Source of the DNA: Artemisia argyi | Taxonomy: Eukaryota > Streptophyta > Magnoliopsida > Asterales > Asteraceae | DNA length: 64,000 nt | NCBI GenBank assembly: GCA_030686995.1 | Contig: CM060703.1 | Coordinates: forward strand, 4,062,501-4,126,500 | Direction: 5' to 3' | Shown: in pieces, positions 35,600-46,572 of the stretch | Numbering within the stretch: position 1 is the first letter of the stretch | Layout of the letters: every line of letters begins with the position of its first letter | Translations under genes and position numbers: made by a program | Notes under the pieces: model-generated | What the model was told of the DNA's origin: nothing | What the model saw: the letters and a program-made list of their open reading frames with translations, nothing else | Databases searched by the model: none

Positions 35600-35949
35600 C
35601 CTAATAATTTCATACAAAATCTGGACCTTTTTGTCATTTTGACTACAATAAATAGGTCGAGACATGCTTATGTTGTTGACTTCGAGTGTTGAATATCCTT
35701 TAAAGAAAAATAAATAACATCAAATCATAGTAATTGATAAATTCATACAGGATCCAAACTTTTTGTCATTGTCATTACAGTTAATAATACTTATAATGTT
35801 TCGACTTTCTGTCAATATATTGAAGGATTCATCACGTCATCCGAAACTTGTGTGTCAATATTGTAACTTTTAGTGTTCGAGACATGTTGAGTATATATGT
35901 TTGCACCAAATAAAAGTTAAAGTGTGCTTGGTTGAAGCTATTAAAATAT
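35600..35949. repeat. Dispersed repeat, copy 2 (left part)
   Basis: Matches 7541-8120. The match resumes at 38994 ('taaaatataaggaatggtaa'), so 35950-38993 was inserted into it. Confidence 0.8.
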
Positions 35950-36239
35950 GGGTTAATAAACAAAAAAGTAACTATATTTTACAAAAAAGTTCACCTAAGT
36001 TACTCAACTTCCAAATTATTCATCTAAATTACTAATGTTTGACTAACCGGTGATGTACGTTATTGAGCTTATATTAACTTATGATAACAGGTTAAAAAAC
36101 GTGATATGACTAAAATACCCTAGAATTTACACACAGAATTTGCACCTTTCGTCCCTGAGCTAACGGCCGCCAGTTCTTTAGTTATCATGTGGCAACGTTA
36201 GTCCATTTAGCCAACGATTATTTGCAACGTTAGTCCTTT

Positions 36240-36530
36240 ATACATTTTTGTCCGTTTTCCATACGTTTTCATACGGTTTTGTCCATTTTTAAACGTTTTC
36301 GTAAGTTTTTAGTCGTTTTCATACGTTTTTGTCTAGTTTAATACGTTTTAATCCGTTTTTATACTGTTTTGCCCGTTTTTCTTACGTTTTTATTCGTTTT
36401 AATACGTTTTAATCCGTTTTTTTTTTTTACGTTTTTGTCCGTTTTTCTTACGTTTTCATCCGTTTTAATACGTTTAATCCGTTTTTGTCCGTTTTTCTTA
36501 CTATTTCATCCGTTTTTTGCTTGATTTTTT
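36240..36530. repeat. CGTTTT minisatellite, plus orientation
   Basis: Tandem degenerate units of about 10-12 bp alternating TACGTTTT and TCCGTTTT(T/A)AT. It is the inverse of the array at 36735-37005. Confidence 0.85.
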
Positions 36531-36734
36531 TTTCGAAAAAAAATTCCATTTTATTGAAAAAAAAAAATTTAGAATTTTTTTTGCTCGATTTTTTTTCAAC
36601 AATATAATTTTTTTTTTTTTTTAAAAGTTGAATTTTTTTTGCTCGAAAAAAAATTCTAATTTCTTTTTCGAAAAAAAAAACAATTTTATTTTTTTCAATT
36701 TTTTTTTTATTTTTTTTCTTGATTTTTTGAGGTG

Positions 36735-37005
36735 ATGTGGCAAGGTTAGAAAACGTAAGTAAAACGAACGAAAATGTATATAAGCGGACGGAAACGGATA
36801 AAAATGAGATAAAAACGTAAAAAAACGGATGAAAACGTATAGAAACGGTTAAAAGTGGATAAAAACGTATGAAAACATAAGAAAAACGGATGAAAACGTA
36901 TAAAAATGGTTGAAAACGTATACAAATGGACGAAAACGTAAAAAACGGATGAAAACATATAAAAACGGACGAAAACGTAAGAAAAAAAGGCCGAAAACGT
37001 TTTTT
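36735..37005. repeat. CGTTTT minisatellite, inverted orientation
   Basis: Units such as AAAACGGATGAAAACGTATA repeat about 14 times as the reverse complement of the preceding array, giving a large imperfect hairpin around a T/A-homopolymer-rich centre (36,530-36,730). The 255-residue minus-strand ORF with FIRFRPF-type repeats is only this satellite read in frame. Confidence 0.85.
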
Positions 37006-37425
37006 GGGACGGTTGATGCAATATTTGTCAATCCAGGGTCCATTAATGTAATTCGTCCATTTATTAAACCCATTTAGCAGGTAACCCTTCCATGAAGTGA
37101 CCCGAATAACACTTTTTTTAAAGATCAGTATTCTACTGAATAAATACGCCAACATTAGGGCAAATCGCATAAAAAGGTACTTTATTTTATGTCGATTTAA
37201 ATATAAGGTACTCAACTATTTTTTTCTCAATTTAAGGTATCGAACTCAATTTTATGTGCAATGTAAGCCGAAATGACTTTTAAATACTCAAATAATAATG
37301 ATACATCACATTAATTAACCATTTCAGCAACAGCAATGACGAGAAGCCTCTTTCGAAAAGTAGAAAAACCTCAAAAAACCTTATATTGTACATAAAATTA
37401 GCTTCGGTACCATAAATTAAGAAAA

Positions 37426-38923
37426 GAGTTAATTACATAAACGGTCCCTGTAGTTTGTTGGGTATTATGGATTTGGTCCCTAAACTTTTTTATTTATTTA
37501 TTTATTTATTTTTTTGCGGATATCGTCCTTGTGGTTTTGACCCGTTACGGGTTTGGTCACTTGACCACCTTTTCTGTTACTTTGACCGTCAAGGATAGTT
37601 GAAATCAAACTAATACCCTCGTATGTTTAACCATACGGTCCCTGTGGTTTGTCTCGTATCACAGATTTAGTCCCTAAGGTTTTTTTTTATTTATTTTTTA
37701 TTTATTTTTTTTTTAGAATTTTTGAAAGAAGTTTTTAAAACTTTTTTGGCAGATTTTTTTTAAAAATTTTATGAATACTTTTTGACGGAGTTTTTTTTAT
37801 AAAATTTTTTGACAAAATTTTTTTTTACTAGATTTTTGTTAAATTCCTTGGCAGATTTTTTTACAAGAATTAAAAAAAAAAAATTATAAAATATTTTGAC
37901 GGAATTTTTTTTATTCTGCGAAAAATATTCAAAAAATTTCAAAAATTATTATATAAATGTCAAAACTTTTTTTGCCAAAAAATTTTAAAAAAACATATGT
38001 CAAATATATATATTTTGTTTAACTAAGAAACCTCACTAAATAAACAATTAAGCAAATTGACATTTTCAAAACTTTTTCGTCAAAAAATAAATAAAAAAAG
38101 GCCATTAAAAAGTGTTCATAAAAGTTCAAAAAAATATGTCAAAAAAGTTTTAAAAAAATTCTGACAAAGATTTTGTTGACAATTTTTTTAATTGACCCAG
38201 TTTTATACGGTTTTTATATGTTTTAATCCGTTTTTATATGTTTTCATCCATATGAAAACGAATGAAAACATATAAATCGTAAGAAAAATGGACGAAACCG
38301 TATGAAAACGAATGAGAATCTATATAAATGGATGAAAACAGATAAAAACGAATGAAAACGTAACAAAATGTATAAAAATAGATGAAAACGTGAGAAAAAC
38401 ATATAAGAACGGACGAAAGCGTATAAAAACGGATGAAAACGTATAAAACGGATAAAAATGGATAAAACCATATGAAAACGTAATAAAAACGGACGAGAAC
38501 GTATGAAAACGGATAAAGACAGACAAAAACGTATAAAAACGGACAAAAAAGTATGAAAACATAAGAAAAATGGATGAAAACATATATAAACTGACGAAAA
38601 CGTATAAAAATGGATAGAAACGTATGAATGTTTTTGAATATTTTTAAATTAAAAAAATATTACTAATATTAATAGTTAAAAAAAAAACCTTAGGGACTAT
38701 ATTCGTTATACCCTACAAACCACATGGATCATACTAGCACAGGGTATATATGTCATTTTAGCCCTTTAAACTTTCACTTAACGGTCAAAGTAACAGAAAA
38801 GGTGGTCTAGGGACCAAACCCGTAACGGGTCAAAACCACAGGGACGATACCCGCAAAAAAAAAGTTTAGGGACAAAATCCATAATAACCGACAAACTACA
38901 GGAACCATTTATTTAAGTAACTC
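37426..38923. mobile_element. Non-autonomous MULE (1498 bp) with 9-bp TSD
   Basis: Inverted ends of about 60 bp begin GAGTTAATTACATAAACGG and GAGTTACTTAAATAAATGG and continue through TCC(C/-)TGTAGTTTGT and TTATGGATTT. The 9-bp duplication TTAAGAAAA is identical on both sides (37417-37425 and 38924-38932). The interior is AT-rich with an AAACG minisatellite and no coding sequence. It is nested inside the 35950-38993 block. Confidence 0.9.
38200..38640. repeat. CGTTTT minisatellite inside the MULE
   Basis: About 22 units of the AAAACGTATAAAAACGGACG type (18-21 bp). Same family as 36.2-37.0 kb and 56.06-56.41 kb. Confidence 0.85.
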
Positions 38924-38993
38924 TTAAGAAAAAAAAGTTGGATACTAAATTTTAAATTGACTTAAAGTAGAGTATTTTTTATGTGATTTGCCC

Positions 38994-39311
38994 TAAAATA
39001 TAAGGAATGGTAACAATAATTAATATAAATGGTTGAGTAGCTTTCAATCCCCAACTCGTTCTTTATAATTAGTCAAATTCCTTTGTTTCGACTTAAGTAT
39101 CTGTATCATTTGATCATTATAAAATTGAATTGATTTTTGCCAATATACGTTAAAATTCGGTTTTGAGTGAAAAGGCTAAAACAGTATGTCGTATAACAAC
39201 ACATGTGACAATTTTGTAAAAAATATATAAAAAAATGGTACTCAATAAAACTTTAGTCGTTGAATTTATAATAAATTATGTGGACTTAAGACTACTCATA
39301 ATGGTCACACC
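38994..39311. other. Right remainder of dispersed repeat and spacer
   Basis: First ~30 bp finish repeat copy 2; the rest is non-coding and leads to the solo LTR. Confidence 0.5.
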
Positions 39312-41690
39312 TGTAACAATTCGCAATTTCAGGTTAATTACTATTCCCGAAAATTTTCACTATTCATTTTTACTATTCACTTTTTCTATTTATTTTTCCG
39401 AAATTTGATTTTTATTTCATATTCTCATATGATAAATCATTTCCATGACAAAATAAAAGTTTGACACTCATCAGATCATTTTCGCGAAAGTTATTAAGGA
39501 AATACACGTTTTAGGGTAAAACGTCATTCAAAAATTCTACGCACAACGAAACTCGACCGCGTTAATTTTCCCCGCATCAGAAAAATGTTTGATACACTCA
39601 TGATTTATTTGAGAATTAATCATGACTGAGAAAAATGTGACCAAATAAACCTCGGCCGTGAGAAACAGAAATTTTCGTTTTTAAGCACTTTTACTTAGCC
39701 GTAACCTTAGCCTATACCTGCACCGCGTTTCTAAGACAATTTGAGTTTTCACATTTTTGGAAAAAGTCAACATATTTTTCCCTCCTCCTTTGACCAAAAA
39801 TCATTCATTGATTTTATAAATCATTCATTGATTTTTGGGCTTACGGTTTTATGTCTTAAAGACATTAAATACCAACCGACACTAGACTGAGCCCAGTGTA
39901 GACATTATAAGTCATTTTAAATCATTATTATCGTATTAGAAAAGTAACATTTTACTTTTCTCAATTTTACACAATATTCGTACGTTTTACGTATTACGCG
40001 TTTTAGACCCGTGTTTCCAGTTTTAGAAGGGTTTTAGCACCCCAATGGAACCTACCACTCATTTTATATTTTATTATGGAGTATTTTGACAAGTTTAGTC
40101 ATTCTTCCAAGTTTCACATTTTTACGATACCCGGTTTTACGTTTTGAGGCTTAATCATTTACGGTTAGCATTTCTCGGAGTCAAAACTAACTAAGTATCA
40201 TGGATAATATCTTCCAAGAACCACCTCATCCTTCCTAGCCATATCAAACCACCAATAGGGGGGGGGGGGGATTCACACCCTTGTGTGGCTTGATCTCATG
40301 CTTGAAGCCCTTGGATGAGTACAAGTGTTCAACTTGCTCTCCAAGCTTTGACAAGTCAAGGAAAGGTAACCTCCTCAAAGGCGTATAAAAGCCTCCCCCT
40401 CCCTTTGTTGCCGTCCACCATCACACACACAAACACAATCTCCTTAGCAATTTACTTCAAGTTTCATGCATGATACAAGTGCTTCAACAACATAGAAACA
40501 CTAGTTAGGGTTTGATTCATCAAAACTACTTCCAAACCCTAGAAACTTTGGTGATTTCTCTTGAGTTTGAATCCACTCAAGTCACCTAAACTTTCATCAT
40601 CTCTCTTTCAAGTATACAAGGGTAGAAAGATTGCATGAAGTGAAGTAGGGTGAAGCTTAAGTCTATCAAAGTCCTTACCTTACATGTTAACTTCCTTTCT
40701 TAATTGAAAGCCAAAAGTTGTAAGCAAAACCCTAACATACTACTTGTTAAATATCATATTCATGCTATTTACATATCATTCATGCTATATTTTGTCTTGT
40801 GATCATGTCCATGATGTATAAAAATGGGTAAAACAAGCTATGATCTAGATATGTTAACTTATGATAAGTAAACAAGTAAACTAGTAACTTTCTTGGAGAA
40901 CCATGACCAAAATAGTACAACTATGATAATTGGACACTTACTTACTGTTAAAGAGGACTTAACAAGGAAAACATAGCAATTTGAATCACCCAAAACGAGT
41001 ACCCGAGTCAAAAGTTATGACCATTTGAAGTTACCAAAACTTTACGGCAAAACTGCCTAAAAACCTTCTGTGACAGAACCTTAAACACGCAAAAAGAGGC
41101 CCTTCTGGTCCGATTCATCAAAAAGTTAAAACACAAAAGTTGTCCGGAATCACGTTTTCTTCAAAAACTCAGGAGCACGTATCTAGAAAACCAATAACAA
41201 ATGAGATTTTCTTCAGTTTCTTAACAGCTATTTTATATACTCAAAATAACTATATTATAGTTATGGTTATATATAACCAAGAGGTCTAATGACCTAAATT
41301 CAAGACCACAACCATGGCTAAAGCCAAGGTTGAGTCTCAAGTCCATGGTTACAACAACTAAGGTCACGGCAAAGCCATGGCTAAAGACCATATAAACATA
41401 CCAAGGCGAAAACATGAGCTAACGACCATATAAACTTACTAAGGCAAATACATGAACTAGAGAGTTAGCGATAACTTAAACATGCAATTTGGATCTACTC
41501 CATCTAAAGAACCATGAGATCTTACAAGTAATTGTCATACAAGATTTAAGAAACTCATCCTAATAACAATCTTCATGTAAAAGTAAGCTTTCCTAAGTTT
41601 ATTTAAGTACTTGGACATGTAACTTTTCGGATCAAACTTATATATTTTTATCAAACACTACAATAGTAGGGAGCCTCATGTGAGGATTTC

Positions 41691-44600
41691 TTTAACAATT
41701 CGCAATTTCAGGTTAATTACTATTCCCGAAAAATTTTACTATTCATTTTACTATTCATTTTTCCCGAAATATTCCCGAAAGTTGATTTTTATTTCATATT
41801 CTCGAGTGATAAATCATTTCCATGGCAAATTAAATGTTTGACATTCGTCAGATCATTTTCGTGAAAGTTATTAAGGAATTACACGTTTTAGGGTAAAACG
41901 TCATTCAGAAATTCTACGCACAACGAAATTTGATTCCGTCAGGTGACCCCACATCAGAAAAATGTTTGACACACTCATGATTTATTTGAGAATAAATCAT
42001 GACTGAGAAAAATATGACCAGAATAAACCTCGGCCGTGAAAAAAACTGGAATTTTCAGTTTTAAGCGTTTTTACTCAGCCGTAACCCTAGCCTATACCTG
42101 CACCGCGTTTCTAAGATGCTTTGAGTTTTCAACTTATTAAAATAAGTCAACATATTTTTCCCTCCTCCATTGACCAAAAATCATCCCTTGATGTTATAAG
42201 TCATTTCGTGATTTTTAGGCTTACGGTTTGATGTCTAAAAGACATTTAATACCAACCAACACTAGACTGAGCCCAGTCTAGACATTATAAGTCATTTTAA
42301 ATCATTTATATCATATTAGAAAAGTAACATTTTACATTTCTCAATTTTACGCAATATTCGTACATTTTACGTATTACGCGTTTTAGACCCGTGTTTCCAG
42401 TTTTAGCAGGGTTTTACCACCCAAAAGGAACCTACCACCCATTTTATATTTTATTATGGGACATATGGACATGTTTAACAATACTTTCAAGTTTCATAAT
42501 TTTACGACACCCGGTTTTACGTTTTGAGGCCTAATCATTTACGGTTGGCATTTCCCGGAGTCAAAACTAGCAAATATCTTAGGATAATATCCAAGCCAAG
42601 CCAACTCACCCCCCTAGCTCTTGTGAACCGCCAATAGGGGGGGGGGGGGGAGTCACACCCTTGTGTGGCTTAATCTTGGGTAAAATGGTCTTGGATGAGT
42701 TCCATGTGTTGAAGTGTACTAAGGAAGCTTTGACTAGTCTCATTTGTAACCTCCTCATTGAGCTATAAAAGCCCCCTTCCCTCCCTCTTGTGCCGTCCAT
42801 CACCACACCCCATTTCACTCCACACTTAGCTTTATTTCTTCCAAGTTCTAGCAAGGATCAAGTGCTTCTTCAAGATAGAAATCCTAGGGTGATCTTAGGT
42901 TACCAAAACACTTCCAAACCCTAATATACTTGGTGATTTCTCTTGAGTTTAAATCCACTCAATTCACCTCAACCTTCATCATCCATCTTTCAAGAATACC
43001 AAGGGTAGAAAGGTTACATGAAGTGAAAAGGGTTGAAGCAAGTCTATCAAAGTCCATTTCCTTACTTGTTACTTCCTTTCTTTATTAGAAAGCCAAAAGT
43101 TGTAAGCCTAAACCTAACATGCTTCTTGTTAATTTATCATGTTCATATCATTTACATGTTATTCTTGCTATATTACGTCTTGTATGAATGTCCATGGTGT
43201 ATAAAAATGACTAAAACATGTTGTTGTAATTGATTGTTAAGATAAGTTACTAAAACAAGCAAACTAGTGACTTTCATGGTAAGACCTGATCAAAATGGAA
43301 AAATTATGATATTGGATTATTTGTAGAGGACTTAACAAGGAAACCATAGCAACTTGAACCACCTAAAACGAGTATACGAGTCAAAAGTTACGCCCATTTG
43401 AAGTTACCAAAGATTTCCGGCAAAACTGCCAAAACCTTACTGTTTTGCATTCTGAGTTTTTGAAAGTCACCCTTCTGGTCCGATTCATCAAAAAGTTAAA
43501 ACACGAAAGTTTTCCGGAACGCCGTTTTCGTTCAGGAATAAAGAAGCTCGAGTCCTAAAAACGCTTTCCGTGTAATAAAATTCTTCAATTTCTAAACAGC
43601 CCATTTTTAGGCGAAAGTCACTAGATTATGGTTATACGTTGAAAGGAACAAGAGGTCTTATGACCTATAATCAAGACCACCACCATGGCTAGAGCCAAGG
43701 TTGTGTCTCATGACCTTGGAGCAAGGACCAAAGGTCATGGCTAGGCCATGACGAAATGACCATACCAACTTACATAGGCGTAAACATGAAACAATGAATT
43801 AGGCGATAACTTGAACAAGCAATTTGGATCTACTTCACTTAAAAAGGAACCATGAGATATTACAAGGAAAAATGGTCATACAAGACTTATAAAACTACCC
43901 CTAATAACAATCTTCATGTACTAATAAACTTTCCTAAGTTTATCCAAATATCGGACATGTAACTTTTCGGATCAAAACTTATATCTATATATTTTATCAA
44001 CTACTACAATAGTAGGGAGCCTCATGTGAGGAGTTCATTATGTAAGCCGTCGAGATGAGTTGTGGATTTACGAGTTAAAGTGTCCTGGCTCCTCGAACGC
44101 TTACTAACATGACTTCTGAATTATGTTGGCCCGAACGGTAGTAAACGATATACAAAACATACATGTTCATGAATCTTTTCTTTCAAGAACTTACAATATA
44201 CATCATACTACATCATGGACTATAATGCAAGATATATATATAGGCACTCCGTTATATTCTTTACACAAATCCTAAGTCGCGACATTCTATTATAGGTTGC
44301 TCGTAGAAACCTACACGATCCAATCATCACCTTCATTACTTGCTATCCTACTTAAGGTGAGTTCATAGCCCCACTTTACATTACTTCAATGTTTTACAAA
44401 CCCTTGGGGGGGGAATACATGCTACTTTTAAACCGAACACGATGCTTTGAAACTGTATGCTGCCTGATTGTTTTATTATTACTAAGTACCTACCTTGCCA
44501 ATCCTAGGCCCCTATCATGAACCATTTAATCACTAGAATTAGTGAGCGCGAGTATTGTGAATAGGCCTATTGGGATTGATGAATCCCATTTGTTTGAGCA

Positions 44601-45145
44601 GATTAGTTCAAACGAATGCACTATATTTGAACATTATGTATGACGGCAAAGTACTTACCGGGGCAACAAAACCGCCAATTGATATTGGTACCCGTTAACG
44701 TATTGGTTGCATGAGCTTAGTATATAATAATAACTGTTTTGTTTTCTAACATGAGTATGAGTCTAATTAACTCTTACTACCAACATATTGTGTTCAACCG
44801 TTAAACAAACTCTATGAACTTCACTCAACCTTTGTGTTGACCTCTTAAGCATGTATTTCAGGTCCATGATAATCAAGAATGGAGCGGAAGGGCACGTACC
44901 GAAGGAAGAAGGCTATAAACTATTATGTCATTCTATAAAAACATCAAAGACTTTATATTGATGTATTTTGAAACATGGAACCGTTTTGGGACCTTACTAT
45001 GTAAACTCTGATATATTTGAATAATATGAATGACAACTCTTTTTATTACGACTCGGTTAGAGATCGTTTTCTATTATTATGACTGTTGTGCCGTCGAGTA
45101 ACACCCAAGTTGAGTTCCGCTGCATCATGAATTGGGGGTGTTACA
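41691..45145 (+). repeat. 5' LTR (3455 bp)
   Basis: Matches 51335-54791 almost throughout. The terminal TGTAACA has become TTTAACA here. Inner end GGGGGTGTTACA precedes the primer-binding site. Confidence 0.95.
42764..42771 (+). promoter_or_regulatory. LTR core promoter TATA box
   Basis: TATAAAAG about 1.07 kb into the LTR, followed by CCCCCTTCCCTCCCTC. The same box is at 52406 in the 3' LTR and at ~40,387 in the older LTR. A G12-13 run lies about 120 bp upstream. A transcription start about 30 bp downstream is expected. Confidence 0.65.
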
Positions 45146-45148
45146 GAT

Positions 45149-45163
45149 TGGTACCAGAGCCAT
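45149..45163 (+). promoter_or_regulatory. Primer-binding site (initiator tRNA-Met type)
   Basis: TGGTACCAGAGCC starts three bases after the 5' LTR. It resembles the TGGTATCAGAGCC site complementary to plant initiator tRNA-Met, with one change. Confidence 0.85.
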
Positions 45164-45398
45164 GGTTATAGAGAAACGGGTCTAAGTGAGACCTAAACTA
45201 TAACTACAATTACAAGCAAAAACATTTTTATAGCCTTCCGCTCTTTGTGCCTTCCATCCTCCAGAAGATTATGGACTTATTACACATGTTATGCTACATG
45301 AACATATTTGTATATTGTTATATGCACATTGCCATAGTTTGAGCGTTTTCCATAAGCATTTGATTTATTTTGACATCGAAATACTAATTGTAGACATC

Positions 45399-46322
45399 AT
45401 GTCCGCACCTCCATCTCCCGATCATCTTCCTGCTATGCCTGAGTATTTACCAATTCTTCCCGAACCTAATGATCCTTACTTTGAGGCAATTGACTACGAT
45501 GATGAGGAAGAACCTTATGAGGATCTAGACAACGAAATAGATTCGGACGAAGATCCTGAAATGGATATGGACATAAACATCGATGATTACGAAGAGGATC
45601 CTGAAATGGATGTTGACATCGAAGGCATCGATGAGGAAGCGGAGGAACAAATATTGGTGCCACATCTATCACCATTAACATCTCCACCTCCTGTTTCACC
45701 AATTTCATCCGAATCTAACCATACCACTCCAGCTCAAGTTCCGAATTCTACTCACCAAACCGGCGGAACATCTACATCTACACATATGTTCGTGAACTCA
45801 GCTCAATACGAAATCTACTCTTTGAAACAAGCTCTCAACCTAACCCAACTCAAAGTTAAAAGTATGGCAAGTCAAATGCACGACTATATATCCCAAGTAA
45901 ATTCTGCCAGAATGGATGCCATGAATGCTCGAGACGACCTATATTGGTTTAAGCTTGACATGAGCTACGTGAAGAGTGACTCAACTCATGTTGAGGAAGT
46001 AGTCTTAAATCCTTTGACTGGCTTGGATAACGTCAAGGATAGACTCACTTTGGTTGAGAGGGCCCAAGAACAGGATGCGGTACAAATTCATAAACTACTT
46101 CACCGCCTAAATACCGCAGAAATCCGGTTAGATGTTGCAAACTTTGATAGGTATCAACTTAAGAATGATTTGTGTGGAATGCAAACTCAAATGAGTTCCA
46201 TACAACAAAGGCTATACCAAAAGGATGTCAAAGAATACCGTCCAAACGAAAGTGTAGATGTGTTAGCAACACACGGAATTAATAATCCGTCCGGACTACG
46301 ACAACCTCCCAACCGACGTTAG
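45399..46322 (+). CDS. Accessory ORF upstream of gag in the chromovirus (function unknown)
   Basis: 307 residues starting MSAPPSPDHLPAMPEYLP and ending at TAG. The frame extends 36 codons further upstream, but this ATG gives the Pro/Ser start I expect. Residues ~25-88 are strongly acidic, with repeats around DEDPEMDMDI/EEDPEMDVDI. Residues ~90-140 are Pro/Ser/Thr-rich. Residues ~145-280 form a hydrophilic, heptad-like region likely to be coiled coil (SLKQALNLTQLKVKSMASQM). No catalytic motif, signal peptide, membrane segment or zinc site is seen. It lies between the PBS and gag in the sense direction, 250 bp before the gag start and in another frame. I recall similar acidic proteins from Asteraceae gypsy elements, but no function. 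It might chaperone gag or be a structural protein; this is speculation. Confidence 0.75.
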   Translation: MSAPPSPDHLPAMPEYLPILPEPNDPYFEAIDYDDEEEPYEDLDNEIDSDEDPEMDMDINIDDYEEDPEMDVDIEGIDEEAEEQILVPHLSPLTSPPPVSPISSESNHTTPAQVPNSTHQTGGTSTSTHMFVNSAQYEIYSLKQALNLTQLKVKSMASQMHDYISQVNSARMDAMNARDDLYWFKLDMSYVKSDSTHVEEVVLNPLTGLDNVKDRLTLVERAQEQDAVQIHKLLHRLNTAEIRLDVANFDRYQLKNDLCGMQTQMSSIQQRLYQKDVKEYRPNESVDVLATHGINNPSGLRQPPNRR

Positions 46323-46572
46323 ACTAGTGTTATAGTACTAGTTATCTTTATTACAACGTTGTAATTACTAACTGAAAGTATCAGTTAGTAAGTTTTGAAT
46401 GAACTTGTAATAAGTTCGATTTTGTAATCAACGTTATATTAATAAAACTCTTGTTTTATATACTATCATGTGTTATGTTTTTAAGTTTCAACATTATTAT
46501 CCTATCATCCTTATCAAATTATGCTCATCTCACAACTCTCTAATTACAACGTATCTTTTGAACAATAGAATC

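Larger units (their letters stand above)
35950..38993. mobile_element. Nested Mutator-type insertion block
   Basis: The block starts GGGTTAATAAACAAAAAAGT and ends with the inverse of GGGCAAATCACATAAAAAAT. TAAAATAT flanks it on both sides (35942-35949, 38994-39001) and the uninterrupted repeat is seen at 8.12 kb. A better partner for the right end, GGGCAAATCGCATAAAAAGG, starts at 37158, so at least two elements are nested. These GGG(T/C)AAAT ends are of the plant MULE type. No transposase is present. Confidence 0.6.

Noticed and set aside
36448..37215. 255-residue minus-strand ORF with aromatic FIRFRPF repeats
   Set aside because: It is the CGTTTT minisatellite plus poly-A/T read in frame; the same peptide type appears at 38.2 and 56.1 kb in other frames.
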